A DNA stretch of 57,066 nt, from NCBI GenBank assembly GCA_016124425.1, contig WGNT01000002.1, positions 1 through 57,066 on the forward strand, written 5' to 3'. This document shows positions 44,406-53,202 of the stretch, one piece after another; positions within the stretch are counted from its first letter, which is position 1, and each line of letters starts with the position of its first letter. Made by a program: the position numbers and the translations under genes. This DNA is from Cytophagales bacterium (lineage in GTDB: Bacteria; Bacteroidota; Bacteroidia; Cytophagales; Cyclobacteriaceae). The notes below the pieces were generated by a model, which was given only the letters and a program-made list of their open reading frames with translations, was not told the DNA's origin and did no database searches.

Positions 44406-44990
44406 TTATAAAATGAAAGGGATTAGCCGTTTTGTTTTTCTTTGGTAGTTTGCGTATTGCTCCCCAAACTGTTCCATCATCATTTTTTCTTCTTTATCGA
44501 TTCTCAAAAAGTACATGATGCCAAACGCAAAGAGACCGGAATACCCCGCTATCCAATTGGGCAATACGAATGCCTGGGCAAGTACCCAAAGCCAAATGGC
44601 TGTGTACATAGGATGCCTTACATGCTTGTAAACACCCCAATCCACCAGGGTGTGTTCTTTGGTAATCTCTAAGGAAATGGACCAATTTTTACCTAAGTCT
44701 TTGTGGGAACGGTAGAAGAGCCATAAGGACAATGGCATGATAGCAATGCCTGCTGATTGAATCCAAAAATTGCCTCGATAATCAGCTATTGACAGCAATG
44801 GAGAAGTGATATATAAAAATGGCAACAAGAAAAACCCAATAACAGTAAGTGATAGCAGAACTTTCTCCAAAGTTGTTTTTCTTGATATTGTAATTTCGTT
44901 TGTTTTAATAGCCTTTGAAAAAGGCAATCGGATGAGGGTAGTGGCCAACCAAAACAAACTATAAACTATTTTAACGAATAAGATTTCCAT
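44406..44990 (-). CDS. Isoprenylcysteine-carboxyl-methyltransferase-like membrane protein
   Basis: A 194-residue membrane protein of the ICMT/PEMT superfamily. It has about five hydrophobic segments and the family's cofactor-binding end: KHVRHPMYTAIWLW (about 125-138, the RHPxY motif) and RIDKEEKMMMEQFGEQYANYQRKTKRLIPF (163-192, quoted as EEKMMMEQFGEQYANYQ), where the Glu pair and Tyr bind S-adenosylmethionine. Bacterial members methylate lipids or small lipophilic compounds; the substrate here is unknown. Two bases after the DoxX-like gene and four before the ABC ATPase gene, so it acts in the same operon. Confidence 0.88.
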   Translation of the reverse strand: MEILFVKIVYSLFWLATTLIRLPFSKAIKTNEITISRKTTLEKVLLSLTVIGFFLLPFLYITSPLLSIADYRGNFWIQSAGIAIMPLSLWLFYRSHKDLGKNWSISLEITKEHTLVDWGVYKHVRHPMYTAIWLWVLAQAFVLPNWIAGYSGLFAFGIMYFLRIDKEEKMMMEQFGEQYANYQRKTKRLIPFIL

Positions 44991-44992
44991 GT

Positions 44993-45409
44993 TTAGATCA
45001 GATTTTTATGTTTACGTAAATAGAATTGTATCAATTCTTCATAATGCCTGCTCAGCAGGAAAAAGACCATCAATACCACCATTGAATCATACATGATGTA
45101 GCCTGTATTTTTTGAAAAGAAAATATGGGTAGCCATTAAGCAAAGTACCAGTGGTACAAGCATAACACTTCCAAGTACATAGGTGCGTTTGAAGACCAAC
45201 AGCGATCCGCAGAGCAACTGAAAGAAACCTACAAAGAAGAGGTAACCTGTGTTCTGCAGTAAATCATAAAATTCAAAAAATAAGGGATCGCTTTCAGCTG
45301 CATTCGATCGAAATACACTTGGATCGTAGGGCAAAAAGAGCTTTTCAACTCCTGCCCAGATGAAAATCAAGGCCAATAGAAAACGAATGATGTAAATGGC
45401 TATTTTCAT
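44993..45409 (-). CDS. DoxX-like four-helix membrane protein
   Basis: A 138-residue inner-membrane protein, start at the ATG at 45409 (MKIAIYIIRFLL); a GTG three codons upstream is in frame. Four hydrophobic segments follow the DoxX/DoxD pattern: IIRFLLALIFIWAGVEKLF at the start, GYLFFVGFFQLLCGSLLVF near 55-75, VMLVPLVLCLMATHIFF and YDSMVVLMVFFLLS. The AGVEKLF segment matches the conserved SG--Kl of DoxX proteins. These proteins take part in quinone or redox chemistry in some systems, but no clear role is known here. It lies 77 bases downstream of the receptor gene in the same operon. Confidence 0.8.
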   Translation of the reverse strand: MKIAIYIIRFLLALIFIWAGVEKLFLPYDPSVFRSNAAESDPLFFEFYDLLQNTGYLFFVGFFQLLCGSLLVFKRTYVLGSVMLVPLVLCLMATHIFFSKNTGYIMYDSMVVLMVFFLLSRHYEELIQFYLRKHKNLI

Positions 45410-45486
45410 AATCTTCACCAGTCAATTTGTTTTCACGCATTTTCTAAATTTTTCAAATTTCATTATCCATTTTTTTCACTGAGTTT

Positions 45487-47844
45487 TCAGAAGTTCACAG
45501 ATAATGTTGAGCCAAAGGTTCTTGGCGCACCGAGCATATAGTTTTCAAATCCAAGAAAGGCGTAGCCAAACTGTATGTATTCTGTATTGGCAACATTTCT
45601 AACCCATAGGTCGAAGTTTATCCCTTTATAGGAGAGGCCTGCACGGGCGTTGAACAAAGAATAAGTATCCTGAAAAGAGTTGTTTTCAAAATCAAAATAC
45701 TGCTTTCCCATAGTTCGCCATTCTCCTCGGATAAATGCACTCAGGTCTTTTTTCAGCTTGAAATCATATTGAGCTATAGCCATAGAAGTAAACCGTGGCT
45801 GAAAGGGTTGAAAATTGCCCTGGAGATTTTGTCCCTCTGAAATAGGCAGGTCCCTGAATATTGCTCTTGTATAGCCAAAATTATAATCCAATTTGAGTCC
45901 TTTCATGGGAATAAATGACATTTCAACTTCCAATCCGCTGGCATCCAAAAGTCCTGTATTCAGAATAGCCTGTTGAAAACCTCCTCCTTGGTTTGGCACG
46001 AGGGTATTTACTTGTTTATCATTCCAATTAATCAAAAACACATTTGCATTGACCTTCATTCTGTTTTTTAATAAGTTGGATTTGAATCCCAACTCATAGT
46101 TATTGGAGAATTCAGGATCAAAAGTTCTGAATTCAGGATCCTCATTGTAAACATTCATTCCCCCTGCCCTAAATCCCCGGGCAAATACAGCATATAGGTT
46201 TACAAGCTCATTGACCTGATGCATGAGGGTAAGTTTTGGCGTCAAAGCCTGGAAATTGGCGTTCACGGTAGACTCAGGCTGAACATTTACGGGAGGATTG
46301 GGGGGAAGTTCGAAATCAAAACTTGTGGTAGCTTCCCTATATTCATAATCATACCGAAGACCGCCAGTTACTTTCCACTTTTCAGTTGCACTCCACTCTA
46401 TTTCTCCAAATCCTGCCAATCCATAGTTTCTGTTGCTTACCTTATTGATAAACCTACTTCCCGGAATCGGGTCTCCTTGAGATTGCGGAGGCGGCACGTC
46501 CCGTCCATACACGGTAATAATGCTTTCATTTTTGTTTTGAAAAAAGCCATTTGTTCCTACGATCCACTTTAACTTGGAGCTCGAGGGATGGGAGGAGAGC
46601 CTGAATTCCTGCATGGCGACTCGGCTATTGAAGCCATCATCGGTCATTTCAAAACTTAAAAAATCCAAGGCTGAAAAATCCCCCTCCCATCTTGTACCCT
46701 GTAAATCTGAATCCGAAAAAGCAATAGATGAAATGGAAGTGAATTCTGTATTTTGCCCTGCGCGATTAAGTGTAAGTGAACTTCTGCTTATTTTTCTTTT
46801 CAGTGCTTGCTGTTCATTTAGATTAATAGTAAATCCATTCTGTCGGAGTGCATCTATGGATGTATGATAGGGATAAATTCCATCATGGTCATCCACATTA
46901 TGATTGAATGTGAAGATAGCCTTCCACTTTTCATCTATATTCCACTGCAATGCTGCGCTGCCGGAATACCTTCTGAAGCCGTCATAGATTTCCCCGTCAA
47001 AAGCATTATTGAAAAATCCGTTTCTCCGTTCAAACATTCCCGATGTTCTGAGATAAAGTTTATTCTTCAACAAAGGCATATTCAGTGAGAGACCATGACG
47101 CTGATGGCCAAAATTTCCGACACCTACGAAGGCTTCTCCGTGAAAGGTATTTGTAGGCTGCCTTGTAATGATGTTGATTACCCCACCTAATGCATTTCTT
47201 CCATAAAGCGTCCCTTGAGGTCCACGAAGCACTTCAATCCGTTCTACATTGATCAGCTGCTCATTGAGAAAATTTCCATCTAATTGTACTACCCCATCCA
47301 CATAAACTCCCACGGCAGGCTCACCTCCAAAGGAATTGAAGCCTCTGATAGAAGGTATTTGGGCAATGGGAGCCCCTGCATCCACTATATTGAGATTTGG
47401 AGCAAGGGCCGGTAAATCCGACAAAACCCGCAATTCCCCTTTTTCGATCCCCCTGCGGTCAATCACTGAGATAGGTGCCGGAACATATTGTAAAACTTCG
47501 TCCCGCTTTTGTGCTGAAACAGTTACAGGTTGGAGTTCCTCCTCTTTTATTTTCAAAAAGAATTCAGACCTTCCATGCGTCAATTCTTCCTTTTGTATTT
47601 CCAAAGATTCATAGCCTACAGCACTGACTAAAAGTATCTTTCCTTCTGGAAGTGAGGTTAAAGTAAATTTTCCTTGTATGTCTGTCGTGGTTCCGGAATC
47701 AATACCGCTCCATTTTAGAGTTGCAAAAGGTATCCTTTCACCGCTTTCGCTTGAAACACTCCCCTGCAGGGAAACAGTACCTTGTCCCTGAACCATTAAT
47801 GGCCAGAAAATGATGAGTATAGCAATCAATAAACTATTTTTCAC
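45487..47844 (-). CDS. TonB-dependent receptor of the receptor/ABC cluster
   Basis: A 785-residue outer-membrane receptor. No ATG gives a good start; I choose GTG at 47844 (MKNSLLIAILIIFWPLMVQGQ), which opens a proper signal peptide. The open frame reaches 21 codons further into the promoter. Then a carboxypeptidase-like domain (SLQGSVSSESGERIPFATL), a plug (APISVIDRRGIEKGELRVLSDLPALAPNLN; IPSIRGFNSFGGEPAVGVYVDGV; IEVLRGPQGTLYGRNALGGVIN, quoted in parts) and a barrel to TLSVNF. The RGFN and RGPQGTLYGRNA motifs are like those of haem, vitamin or lipophilic-siderophore receptors. First gene of the operon, with a palindrome 29 bases upstream and an AraC gene divergent. Confidence 0.92.
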   Translation of the reverse strand: MKNSLLIAILIIFWPLMVQGQGTVSLQGSVSSESGERIPFATLKWSGIDSGTTTDIQGKFTLTSLPEGKILLVSAVGYESLEIQKEELTHGRSEFFLKIKEEELQPVTVSAQKRDEVLQYVPAPISVIDRRGIEKGELRVLSDLPALAPNLNIVDAGAPIAQIPSIRGFNSFGGEPAVGVYVDGVVQLDGNFLNEQLINVERIEVLRGPQGTLYGRNALGGVINIITRQPTNTFHGEAFVGVGNFGHQRHGLSLNMPLLKNKLYLRTSGMFERRNGFFNNAFDGEIYDGFRRYSGSAALQWNIDEKWKAIFTFNHNVDDHDGIYPYHTSIDALRQNGFTINLNEQQALKRKISRSSLTLNRAGQNTEFTSISSIAFSDSDLQGTRWEGDFSALDFLSFEMTDDGFNSRVAMQEFRLSSHPSSSKLKWIVGTNGFFQNKNESIITVYGRDVPPPQSQGDPIPGSRFINKVSNRNYGLAGFGEIEWSATEKWKVTGGLRYDYEYREATTSFDFELPPNPPVNVQPESTVNANFQALTPKLTLMHQVNELVNLYAVFARGFRAGGMNVYNEDPEFRTFDPEFSNNYELGFKSNLLKNRMKVNANVFLINWNDKQVNTLVPNQGGGFQQAILNTGLLDASGLEVEMSFIPMKGLKLDYNFGYTRAIFRDLPISEGQNLQGNFQPFQPRFTSMAIAQYDFKLKKDLSAFIRGEWRTMGKQYFDFENNSFQDTYSLFNARAGLSYKGINFDLWVRNVANTEYIQFGYAFLGFENYMLGAPRTFGSTLSVNF

Positions 47845-47872
47845 GTCCGTAAATTTGTGTTCGAGAACTTTG

Positions 47873-47888
47873 TTTAGAATTAATCTAA
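47873..47888. promoter_or_regulatory. Candidate metal-responsive palindrome (site C)
   Basis: On the minus strand this reads TTAGATTAATTCTAAA, two differences from the perfect site at 39249. It lies between the divergent receptor and AraC genes, 29 bases from the receptor start, where a repressor would block the receptor promoter. Confidence 0.5.
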
Positions 47889-47972
47889 TTAAACAACTTT
47901 GGGGCAAAATTACCGTTCAATGAAAAAAATGAGGCTACGCAAAAAGGAATAAAAACTACGCAAGAGGAAACC

Positions 47973-48959
47973 ATGAAAACGAGAATATATGATAAAGAAT
48001 TAAACGAAATGATGATTGAATCTTGCTACCCCGTTTCCTTTATAAATCCAAACGGAGGAATCACTGAACGGCACATGGAGGCAAATCTCTCCAAGGGAAA
48101 AGGTACCTATAACGAACTTTTTTTTGAAGGCATTCACATCGGTTATGGAGACATGCACCTTTCCCAAAATCTACTGATTGATGTAGAAAGTGAATGGGAA
48201 ACGGTCGAGTTACATTTTACGCTATCCGGAAACACCCGAACGAAGTCGAAAAACACGAATAAGGAACATGTGTTTTCCAGAAATGAACAAGGGATTTTCT
48301 TTGCCAAACATTTTGACGGGGAGTCGGAGTGGTCTTGCCGACAGGAGATAAAGATATTCGAAATCAATATGCAGCCAGATTTTTTTTCCAAACATTTGGA
48401 TCAAAATTCAAAATTCTACGAATCCTTTCAGACTAAGCGGCAATTGACCGACAATTTCCTTTTAGGATCCCATCCTTTACAGATAAGTGCTGAAATGCAT
48501 CTTTTGATTCAAGAAATTCTAAATTCCAAACGAACGGGTCACTTCAAAAGGCTATTGATTGAAGCCAAGGTAATCGAATTATTGATGTTGCAATTGGAAG
48601 CCTTTGAAAACCATCAATGCCAACCCATCTGTAACCTTAAAAAATCGGAGATAGATAAAATTCATCAGGCAAAAGAAATCCTTTTGGAGAAGTTGGCTAC
48701 ACCAATGACCATTCACCAACTATCCATGATGGTAGGTACCAATGCATTTACGCTAAAAAACGGATTTAGGGACCTCTTTGGGATGACTGTCTTTGAATTA
48801 TGGAATAGGGCCAAAATGCAAGAGGCCAAAAGAATTCTCTTGGATACGGACAAAACCGTCTATGAGATTTCGGAAATGGTTGGCTACAAAAACCCTCAGC
48901 ACTTCAGTACCGCATTTAAAAAATACTTTGGGGTAAGTCCAAGTAAGCTCAAGCGCTAA
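47973..48959 (+). CDS. AraC-family regulator (PchR-like)
   Basis: A 328-residue transcription regulator. The C-terminal 100 residues are a double helix-turn-helix: IDKIHQAKEILLEKLATPMTIHQLSMMVGTN with FTLKNGFRDLFGMTVFELW, and VYEISEMVGYKNPQHFSTAFKKYFGVSPSKLK (quoted in parts). The N-terminal 210 residues, with LSFTLSGNTRTKSK-like and WSCRQEIKIFEINMQPDFF segments, follow the siderophore-sensing PchR pattern rather than the sugar-sensing cupin. It is divergent from the TonB receptor gene over a 128-base spacer, so it probably activates the receptor operon when the ligand arrives. Ligand not known. Confidence 0.93.
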   Translation: MKTRIYDKELNEMMIESCYPVSFINPNGGITERHMEANLSKGKGTYNELFFEGIHIGYGDMHLSQNLLIDVESEWETVELHFTLSGNTRTKSKNTNKEHVFSRNEQGIFFAKHFDGESEWSCRQEIKIFEINMQPDFFSKHLDQNSKFYESFQTKRQLTDNFLLGSHPLQISAEMHLLIQEILNSKRTGHFKRLLIEAKVIELLMLQLEAFENHQCQPICNLKKSEIDKIHQAKEILLEKLATPMTIHQLSMMVGTNAFTLKNGFRDLFGMTVFELWNRAKMQEAKRILLDTDKTVYEISEMVGYKNPQHFSTAFKKYFGVSPSKLKR

Positions 48960-49152
48960 TCAAAACGTTACTTCGTCTAAACAGCTTTTGCGTTTATGAT
49001 TCCTCTTCATAAACTAGTATCGGTAAGCCTTAGGCCGAAAAAATCCCTTACTAACGGTATCTACGTTCATCTCTTCCTATGAATTAAAACGTGATCAAAT
49101 CTACCAAACGAAACACTACACAGGAGGTAAAAGAGGCCTTTTTTAAGAGAAT

Positions 49153-49199
49153 TTATTCGCAATAGTGTTGCATAAATAAGTATATTTTCATTACCTTTC
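49153..49199 (+). promoter_or_regulatory. Promoter of the CobW-like gene with overlapping dyad
   Basis: TTG (49168-49170), 21 bases, TACCTTTC (49192-49199): one mismatch to the Bacteroidota -7 consensus. An imperfect dyad, TTATTCGCAA-tagtg-TTGCATAA (49153-49175), covers the -33 element. Its GCAA/TTGC core and AT-rich arms resemble zinc-repressor (Zur) sites; that is only a resemblance. Confidence 0.45.
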
Positions 49200-49220
49200 A
49201 GTGGAATCAAAACGCTAAGG

Positions 49221-50165
49221 ATGCAAAAAAATACGGTCAGAACATTTATTCTTACGGGGTTTTTGGGCTCTGGAAAAACAACCCTTCTCAATGGCCTTTT
49301 GGAACACGAGAAAAATAAACTGAATTATGTTGTTGAAAATGAGTTTGGGAAGGTATCTGTAGATAATGCATTGATCGCAAAAAACTACAATCAACTTTTT
49401 GAACTAAATAATGGCTGTATTTGCTGTTCACTTGATGGAGAACTGGTAGAAGTGCTGGCCCAATTGATACAGACTGATCCTAAACCTGACAATTTATTTA
49501 TCGAAGCTTCCGGAGTAGCCGACGCAGGGCAACTGGCTTCCATTTTTAAGCGAGATGATGTGATGCAATACTATCATTTGCAGCAAGTCCTTTGTCTAGT
49601 GGATGCAGAGAATTTTGAAGAGCGAATTGAGGAAGTTCCTGAATTATATCGGCAAATCGTTGCGTCAGACCTCGTGCTTATCAATAAATGTGATTTGGTC
49701 CGAGAGCCTTATATAGATGATGTCCAGCGAATTATTTCCGGTATCAACCCTTTTGCTAGAATTGTCAGATCAGAATATGCGAGATTCGATTTTGGAGTAC
49801 TAACAAACAAAGCTGAAACCGTTTTTTCGGGTGATTTGCTGGAGGAAGTAGCACCAATACCTTCTGGCCACCGTATGAAAAGTATTGCAATAGAGGTTCC
49901 GAATAGATTTGAAAGAAACCAATTATTTGCATCGCTTTCAACGACTATCCTTCTTTACTATCATCAACTTTATAGAATTAAGGGATTTGTCAAACTGGAA
50001 GGGGAAGAAAAGCCGGTATTGGTACAGTCTACAGGAAAAAAACTATCCTTAACAAGCTGTGTTGAAAGCGAAAAAAGTCCACCCTTAATGCTTGTCTTTA
50101 TCCGAAAGGACATCGAACGAAAAGGACTTGAAAGGATTTTGAATCGGATCACCTTATTCAATTGA
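49221..50165 (+). CDS. CobW/COG0523-family metal-chaperone GTPase
   Basis: A 314-residue G3E GTPase. P-loop GFLGSGKTT (13-21), the metal-binding CICC motif (66-69) of COG0523, EASGVADAGQL near 95-105 (switch II), and NKCDLV near 155 (guanine specificity). The C-terminal CobW domain (SIAIEVPNRFERNQLF and onward) is present but short, without the His-rich tail of some members. These GTPases load zinc, cobalt or other metals into target proteins under limitation. The gene has its own promoter and dyad and lies beside two metal-uptake gene groups. Convergent with the thioredoxin-like gene; the 67-base gap between them shows no clear terminator. Confidence 0.93.
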   Translation: MQKNTVRTFILTGFLGSGKTTLLNGLLEHEKNKLNYVVENEFGKVSVDNALIAKNYNQLFELNNGCICCSLDGELVEVLAQLIQTDPKPDNLFIEASGVADAGQLASIFKRDDVMQYYHLQQVLCLVDAENFEERIEEVPELYRQIVASDLVLINKCDLVREPYIDDVQRIISGINPFARIVRSEYARFDFGVLTNKAETVFSGDLLEEVAPIPSGHRMKSIAIEVPNRFERNQLFASLSTTILLYYHQLYRIKGFVKLEGEEKPVLVQSTGKKLSLTSCVESEKSPPLMLVFIRKDIERKGLERILNRITLFN

Positions 50166-50232
50166 CTCTACTGCTTAATTACAATAACCGGTACCTACTA
50201 GGAGGTAGAAAGCCCAACAGACAGCAACGAAA

Positions 50233-50718
50233 TCAATTACTTTCGAGATGTTTACGCAATACCCGCTCCAGCTTCTTAGAATCCAGATACGTATTGATCC
50301 GCTCTTTTGCAAAAAAAGCACTGTCAAACACCAACATTAACGGGGGGGCAAAGTCGCTGGCCTTACCGTTGAACAAAACGGCAAGTTCGTGGAGCGGCGT
50401 CCGGGAGGTTTTCAACTGTTTGTTGGAGAATACCTTGCCATCAAACCGGATTTCGTCGGGATATTCCGCGTCAAATTTTACGGCATAGTATTCCCCGGAA
50501 AGCAGGGAAGCAACAAAGGGCTTGGTAAAAACTTCTGCCTCCATTTTTCTGCAGTAGGTACACCAATCTGTATGGAAGTATAAAAAAACTGGCTTGGGAC
50601 GTACGTTTAGGGAATCCTCCAGTTGTTCAAAGGTTAGCCAAAAGGAGGTCTTATCCCCCTGAGCGGGAAGGTACCCGCTCAGGAGAAATAAAACCAGTAT
50701 GATGGCCAATTTCTTCAT
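50233..50718 (-). CDS. Exported thioredoxin-like protein
   Basis: A 161-residue thioredoxin-fold protein with a signal peptide (1-21, SGYLPAQG), so it acts in the periplasm. The active site is DWCTYCRKME with Cys53 and Cys56, preceded by VFLYFHT; the fold resembles the thioredoxin_7/DUF255 group (VFTKPFVASLLSGEYYAVKFDAE). PPLMLVFD supplies the cis-Pro strand. It begins directly at the stop of the TonB receptor gene (no gap), whose plug domain contains a CxxC. Keeping those cysteines reduced is therefore an attractive, but unproven, role. Confidence 0.9.
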   Translation of the reverse strand: MKKLAIILVLFLLSGYLPAQGDKTSFWLTFEQLEDSLNVRPKPVFLYFHTDWCTYCRKMEAEVFTKPFVASLLSGEYYAVKFDAEYPDEIRFDGKVFSNKQLKTSRTPLHELAVLFNGKASDFAPPLMLVFDSAFFAKERINTYLDSKKLERVLRKHLESN

Positions 50719-53082
50719 TTACAGGATATTCCCAATTTTCACGCCAAAAAAGAAGGTTCTCGGACGCAAGGGACCATAGACAAAGTCCGCATCACGTGTT
50801 GGCCCTGTATCAAAGTCCCGCTGATAGCTGTCGAAAATATTTTGGACTCCTGTGCTAATATCCACATTCAATCCGTTCTTTAGTTTCCAGAGATAGCAAA
50901 ACCTGATATTGATATCAAAAAAGGCAGGGCTATCTGTCAGCTGTATAAATTCCTCATCGTTCACCACCAAAGGTACGACCATAGAACCTGTATAAAGGCC
51001 CGTGATGTCTATATCAAACTTCTCACTTGCTTTCCAAGTACCACTTAGAAAGCCATAGGTGTTCGGAGTTCTGATAAAATTGGAAACCGTAACGGCGGGA
51101 AATTCAACAGAACCTTCTTCCGGTTCAAAGAGCACCTCATCTTCATCATAAAGTGCCTGTTGTATGGTACCCCCAACTTGTAGCGAGTAGAACTTGGAGG
51201 GTGAAAAGGAGTATTCGAAGTTGACTCCGGATACGGTGGCTCCGCTTCCATTCCTTGTCTCCTCCAAGAAGGCACCATTTGGCATCTGTCCGAGATTTAC
51301 CCGCTGGAATTGGTTGTTGAGTTTGGTATAAAAGCCCTCAATCAAGATATTGCTTTGAACGATACCCGTGTTTCGCCCATAGTTCAAAGAAGCCGTGAAG
51401 GCATCTGAAGTTTCCATATCGAGGTCTTCCGATAGTACGACAAACTTCTGTTCACCGTCTACGGAAGAGATGTGCAAATCTTCATCGAAGGCCTGAGGTG
51501 CTCGGAACCCCCTGGCATAGCCCCCTCGTAGTTGTGCCCCTGGCAGCAACTCAAACAAGGCCGTAACCCTTGGACTGAAGACGCCATTATTGAAATCGAC
51601 CTCTCGGTTGATGGATCCAATCTCATAGACCCCATCCACATTGACAAGGTCGTACCTCGTTCCCAAAAACAGGGTTAATCTATCGGCGGTTTTCCATTCA
51701 AACTGTCCGTAGATACCCATGGTATTTACCCGCTGATCAATCAATTTTTCGTAGCCGGCTATTTCATCTTTCACGGCGTTGCCCTGATACTCCACGCCGC
51801 CGACGAATACATTTCGGCCGCTGAAGTTATGGGTAAACTGGGAACCCAGCACACCGGCAAAATCATTGGTTAAGCCGTAGGCATTCGTCGCAGCAAGACT
51901 GTCCTCTAGGGTACGTTCGCCTCCCAAGCCTCCATAATAGCTTCTCCTTGTGCCAGAAAGCAGGCTCCCGTAGGTGGATACTTTGGATCTTCTATCCTTG
52001 CTAAACTGATCCCAAGTCAATCCTGCATTTAAAATATTGTGATCAAGCTGCTCGGCGATATCTGCCAAGTGGGGCGCTTTGTCCAGTTGATCCCCTCCTC
52101 TACGAAACTCTTCGATGGCATTGATATCCAGCGTCAGCTTACTGCGTTCCGACGTCCGGTAAAAAGCTTTAGCGCCAAATGTAAGGTTGTTCAAAGCAAC
52201 TACTTCGGTAAACCCGTCTCCATCGACATCGAAGCCGTCTCTGTCTCTTCGCATGCCATAGAAGGTAACGCCGCTATTCAAGTCTTCACTTACTACGGAC
52301 GAATTGAAATTCAATGTATTGTCCGGAATTTCACCCCGCATTAGGCTAAAGTTGGAACCAATCTGCCAATTATTTTCAACCGGTTCTTTGGTGATAATAT
52401 TTACCGTTCCGGCAATCGCATTGGAACCAAAAAGTGCCGAACCGCCGCTTCGCACTACTTCTACGCGTTCTATGACGTTAGCCGGGATCATTTCAAGTCC
52501 ATATACCCCAGTAAGGGTACTGAATATTGGCCTACTGTTTACCAAAATCTGGGAATAGGGCCCATCAAGTCCGTTCATTCTTAGTTGGGTAAACCCACAG
52601 TTTTGACAGTTAGCCTCCACACGTACTCCCGGCTGGTAACTTAATCCCTCCACCATGGACATGGATTGTGTCGCATTCAATAGCTTGGGGCCTACTACAG
52701 ACACGATGCTAGGTGCATCTTCCCTGCTGAGTTCGTACCTGCTGCTACTAACAACGACCTCGTTGAGGCCTAGCCGGTCTTCGTTTATCTCCTTGTTTAG
52801 CGGGGTGGTCTTTCCTGCTTCCACAGCCACCTCGACGCTGGTAGTGGCGTATCCTACTGCGCGAATCTGAAGCTTGTATTTACCCGCAGGAACATTTGCA
52901 ATACTGAATTTCCCGTCAAAATCAGTCACCGCCCCAATACTGGTATTTTGTATCATCACTGTAGCCTGTACCAGTGGACGCTCATCGCTGGTTAACGTCC
53001 CTTCAATAGTACCCGTCTGTTGCGCCCATGCAGAACTGACGAAAAGGAATAGTATATAAATAACGTGTATGCTTTTTTTCAT
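50719..53082 (-). CDS. TonB-dependent receptor with CxxC in the plug
   Basis: A 787-residue outer-membrane receptor. Signal peptide 1-21 (SSAWAQQ), carboxypeptidase-like domain (about 24-100), then the plug: VVVSSSRYELSREDAPSIV, and RVEANCQNCGFTQLRMNGL with Cys159 and Cys162, followed by GPYSQILVNSRPIFS and VERVEVVRSGGSALFGSNAIAGTVN (quoted in parts); barrel to the C-terminus. The CxxC plus SALFGSNAIAG plug is typical of a Bacteroidota receptor subgroup that I associate with metals (copper, zinc or iron complexes); the exact cargo cannot be read. It forms a unit with the thioredoxin-like gene downstream and the small His-containing protein upstream. Confidence 0.92.
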   Translation of the reverse strand: MKKSIHVIYILFLFVSSAWAQQTGTIEGTLTSDERPLVQATVMIQNTSIGAVTDFDGKFSIANVPAGKYKLQIRAVGYATTSVEVAVEAGKTTPLNKEINEDRLGLNEVVVSSSRYELSREDAPSIVSVVGPKLLNATQSMSMVEGLSYQPGVRVEANCQNCGFTQLRMNGLDGPYSQILVNSRPIFSTLTGVYGLEMIPANVIERVEVVRSGGSALFGSNAIAGTVNIITKEPVENNWQIGSNFSLMRGEIPDNTLNFNSSVVSEDLNSGVTFYGMRRDRDGFDVDGDGFTEVVALNNLTFGAKAFYRTSERSKLTLDINAIEEFRRGGDQLDKAPHLADIAEQLDHNILNAGLTWDQFSKDRRSKVSTYGSLLSGTRRSYYGGLGGERTLEDSLAATNAYGLTNDFAGVLGSQFTHNFSGRNVFVGGVEYQGNAVKDEIAGYEKLIDQRVNTMGIYGQFEWKTADRLTLFLGTRYDLVNVDGVYEIGSINREVDFNNGVFSPRVTALFELLPGAQLRGGYARGFRAPQAFDEDLHISSVDGEQKFVVLSEDLDMETSDAFTASLNYGRNTGIVQSNILIEGFYTKLNNQFQRVNLGQMPNGAFLEETRNGSGATVSGVNFEYSFSPSKFYSLQVGGTIQQALYDEDEVLFEPEEGSVEFPAVTVSNFIRTPNTYGFLSGTWKASEKFDIDITGLYTGSMVVPLVVNDEEFIQLTDSPAFFDINIRFCYLWKLKNGLNVDISTGVQNIFDSYQRDFDTGPTRDADFVYGPLRPRTFFFGVKIGNIL

Positions 53083-53089
53083 GGTTGAT

Positions 53090-53122
53090 CAAATCTATAG
53101 GGTAGTCGGGGCATGTAAACAA
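53090..53122 (-). promoter_or_regulatory. Possible promoter of the CxxC receptor gene, close to the start codon
   Basis: On the minus strand TAGATTTG (53090-53097) matches the -7 consensus and TTG (53120-53122) lies 22 bases upstream, slightly long. The -7 element ends only seven bases before the ATG, so the mRNA would have almost no leader. Confidence 0.35.
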
Positions 53123-53202
53123 CCCGACATCTCAGTTGAGAATAAAATAGGAATAATTGGCTATATCAGGAACGCAACGTCGATCCTAGGCTAGCTATCT
53201 CA

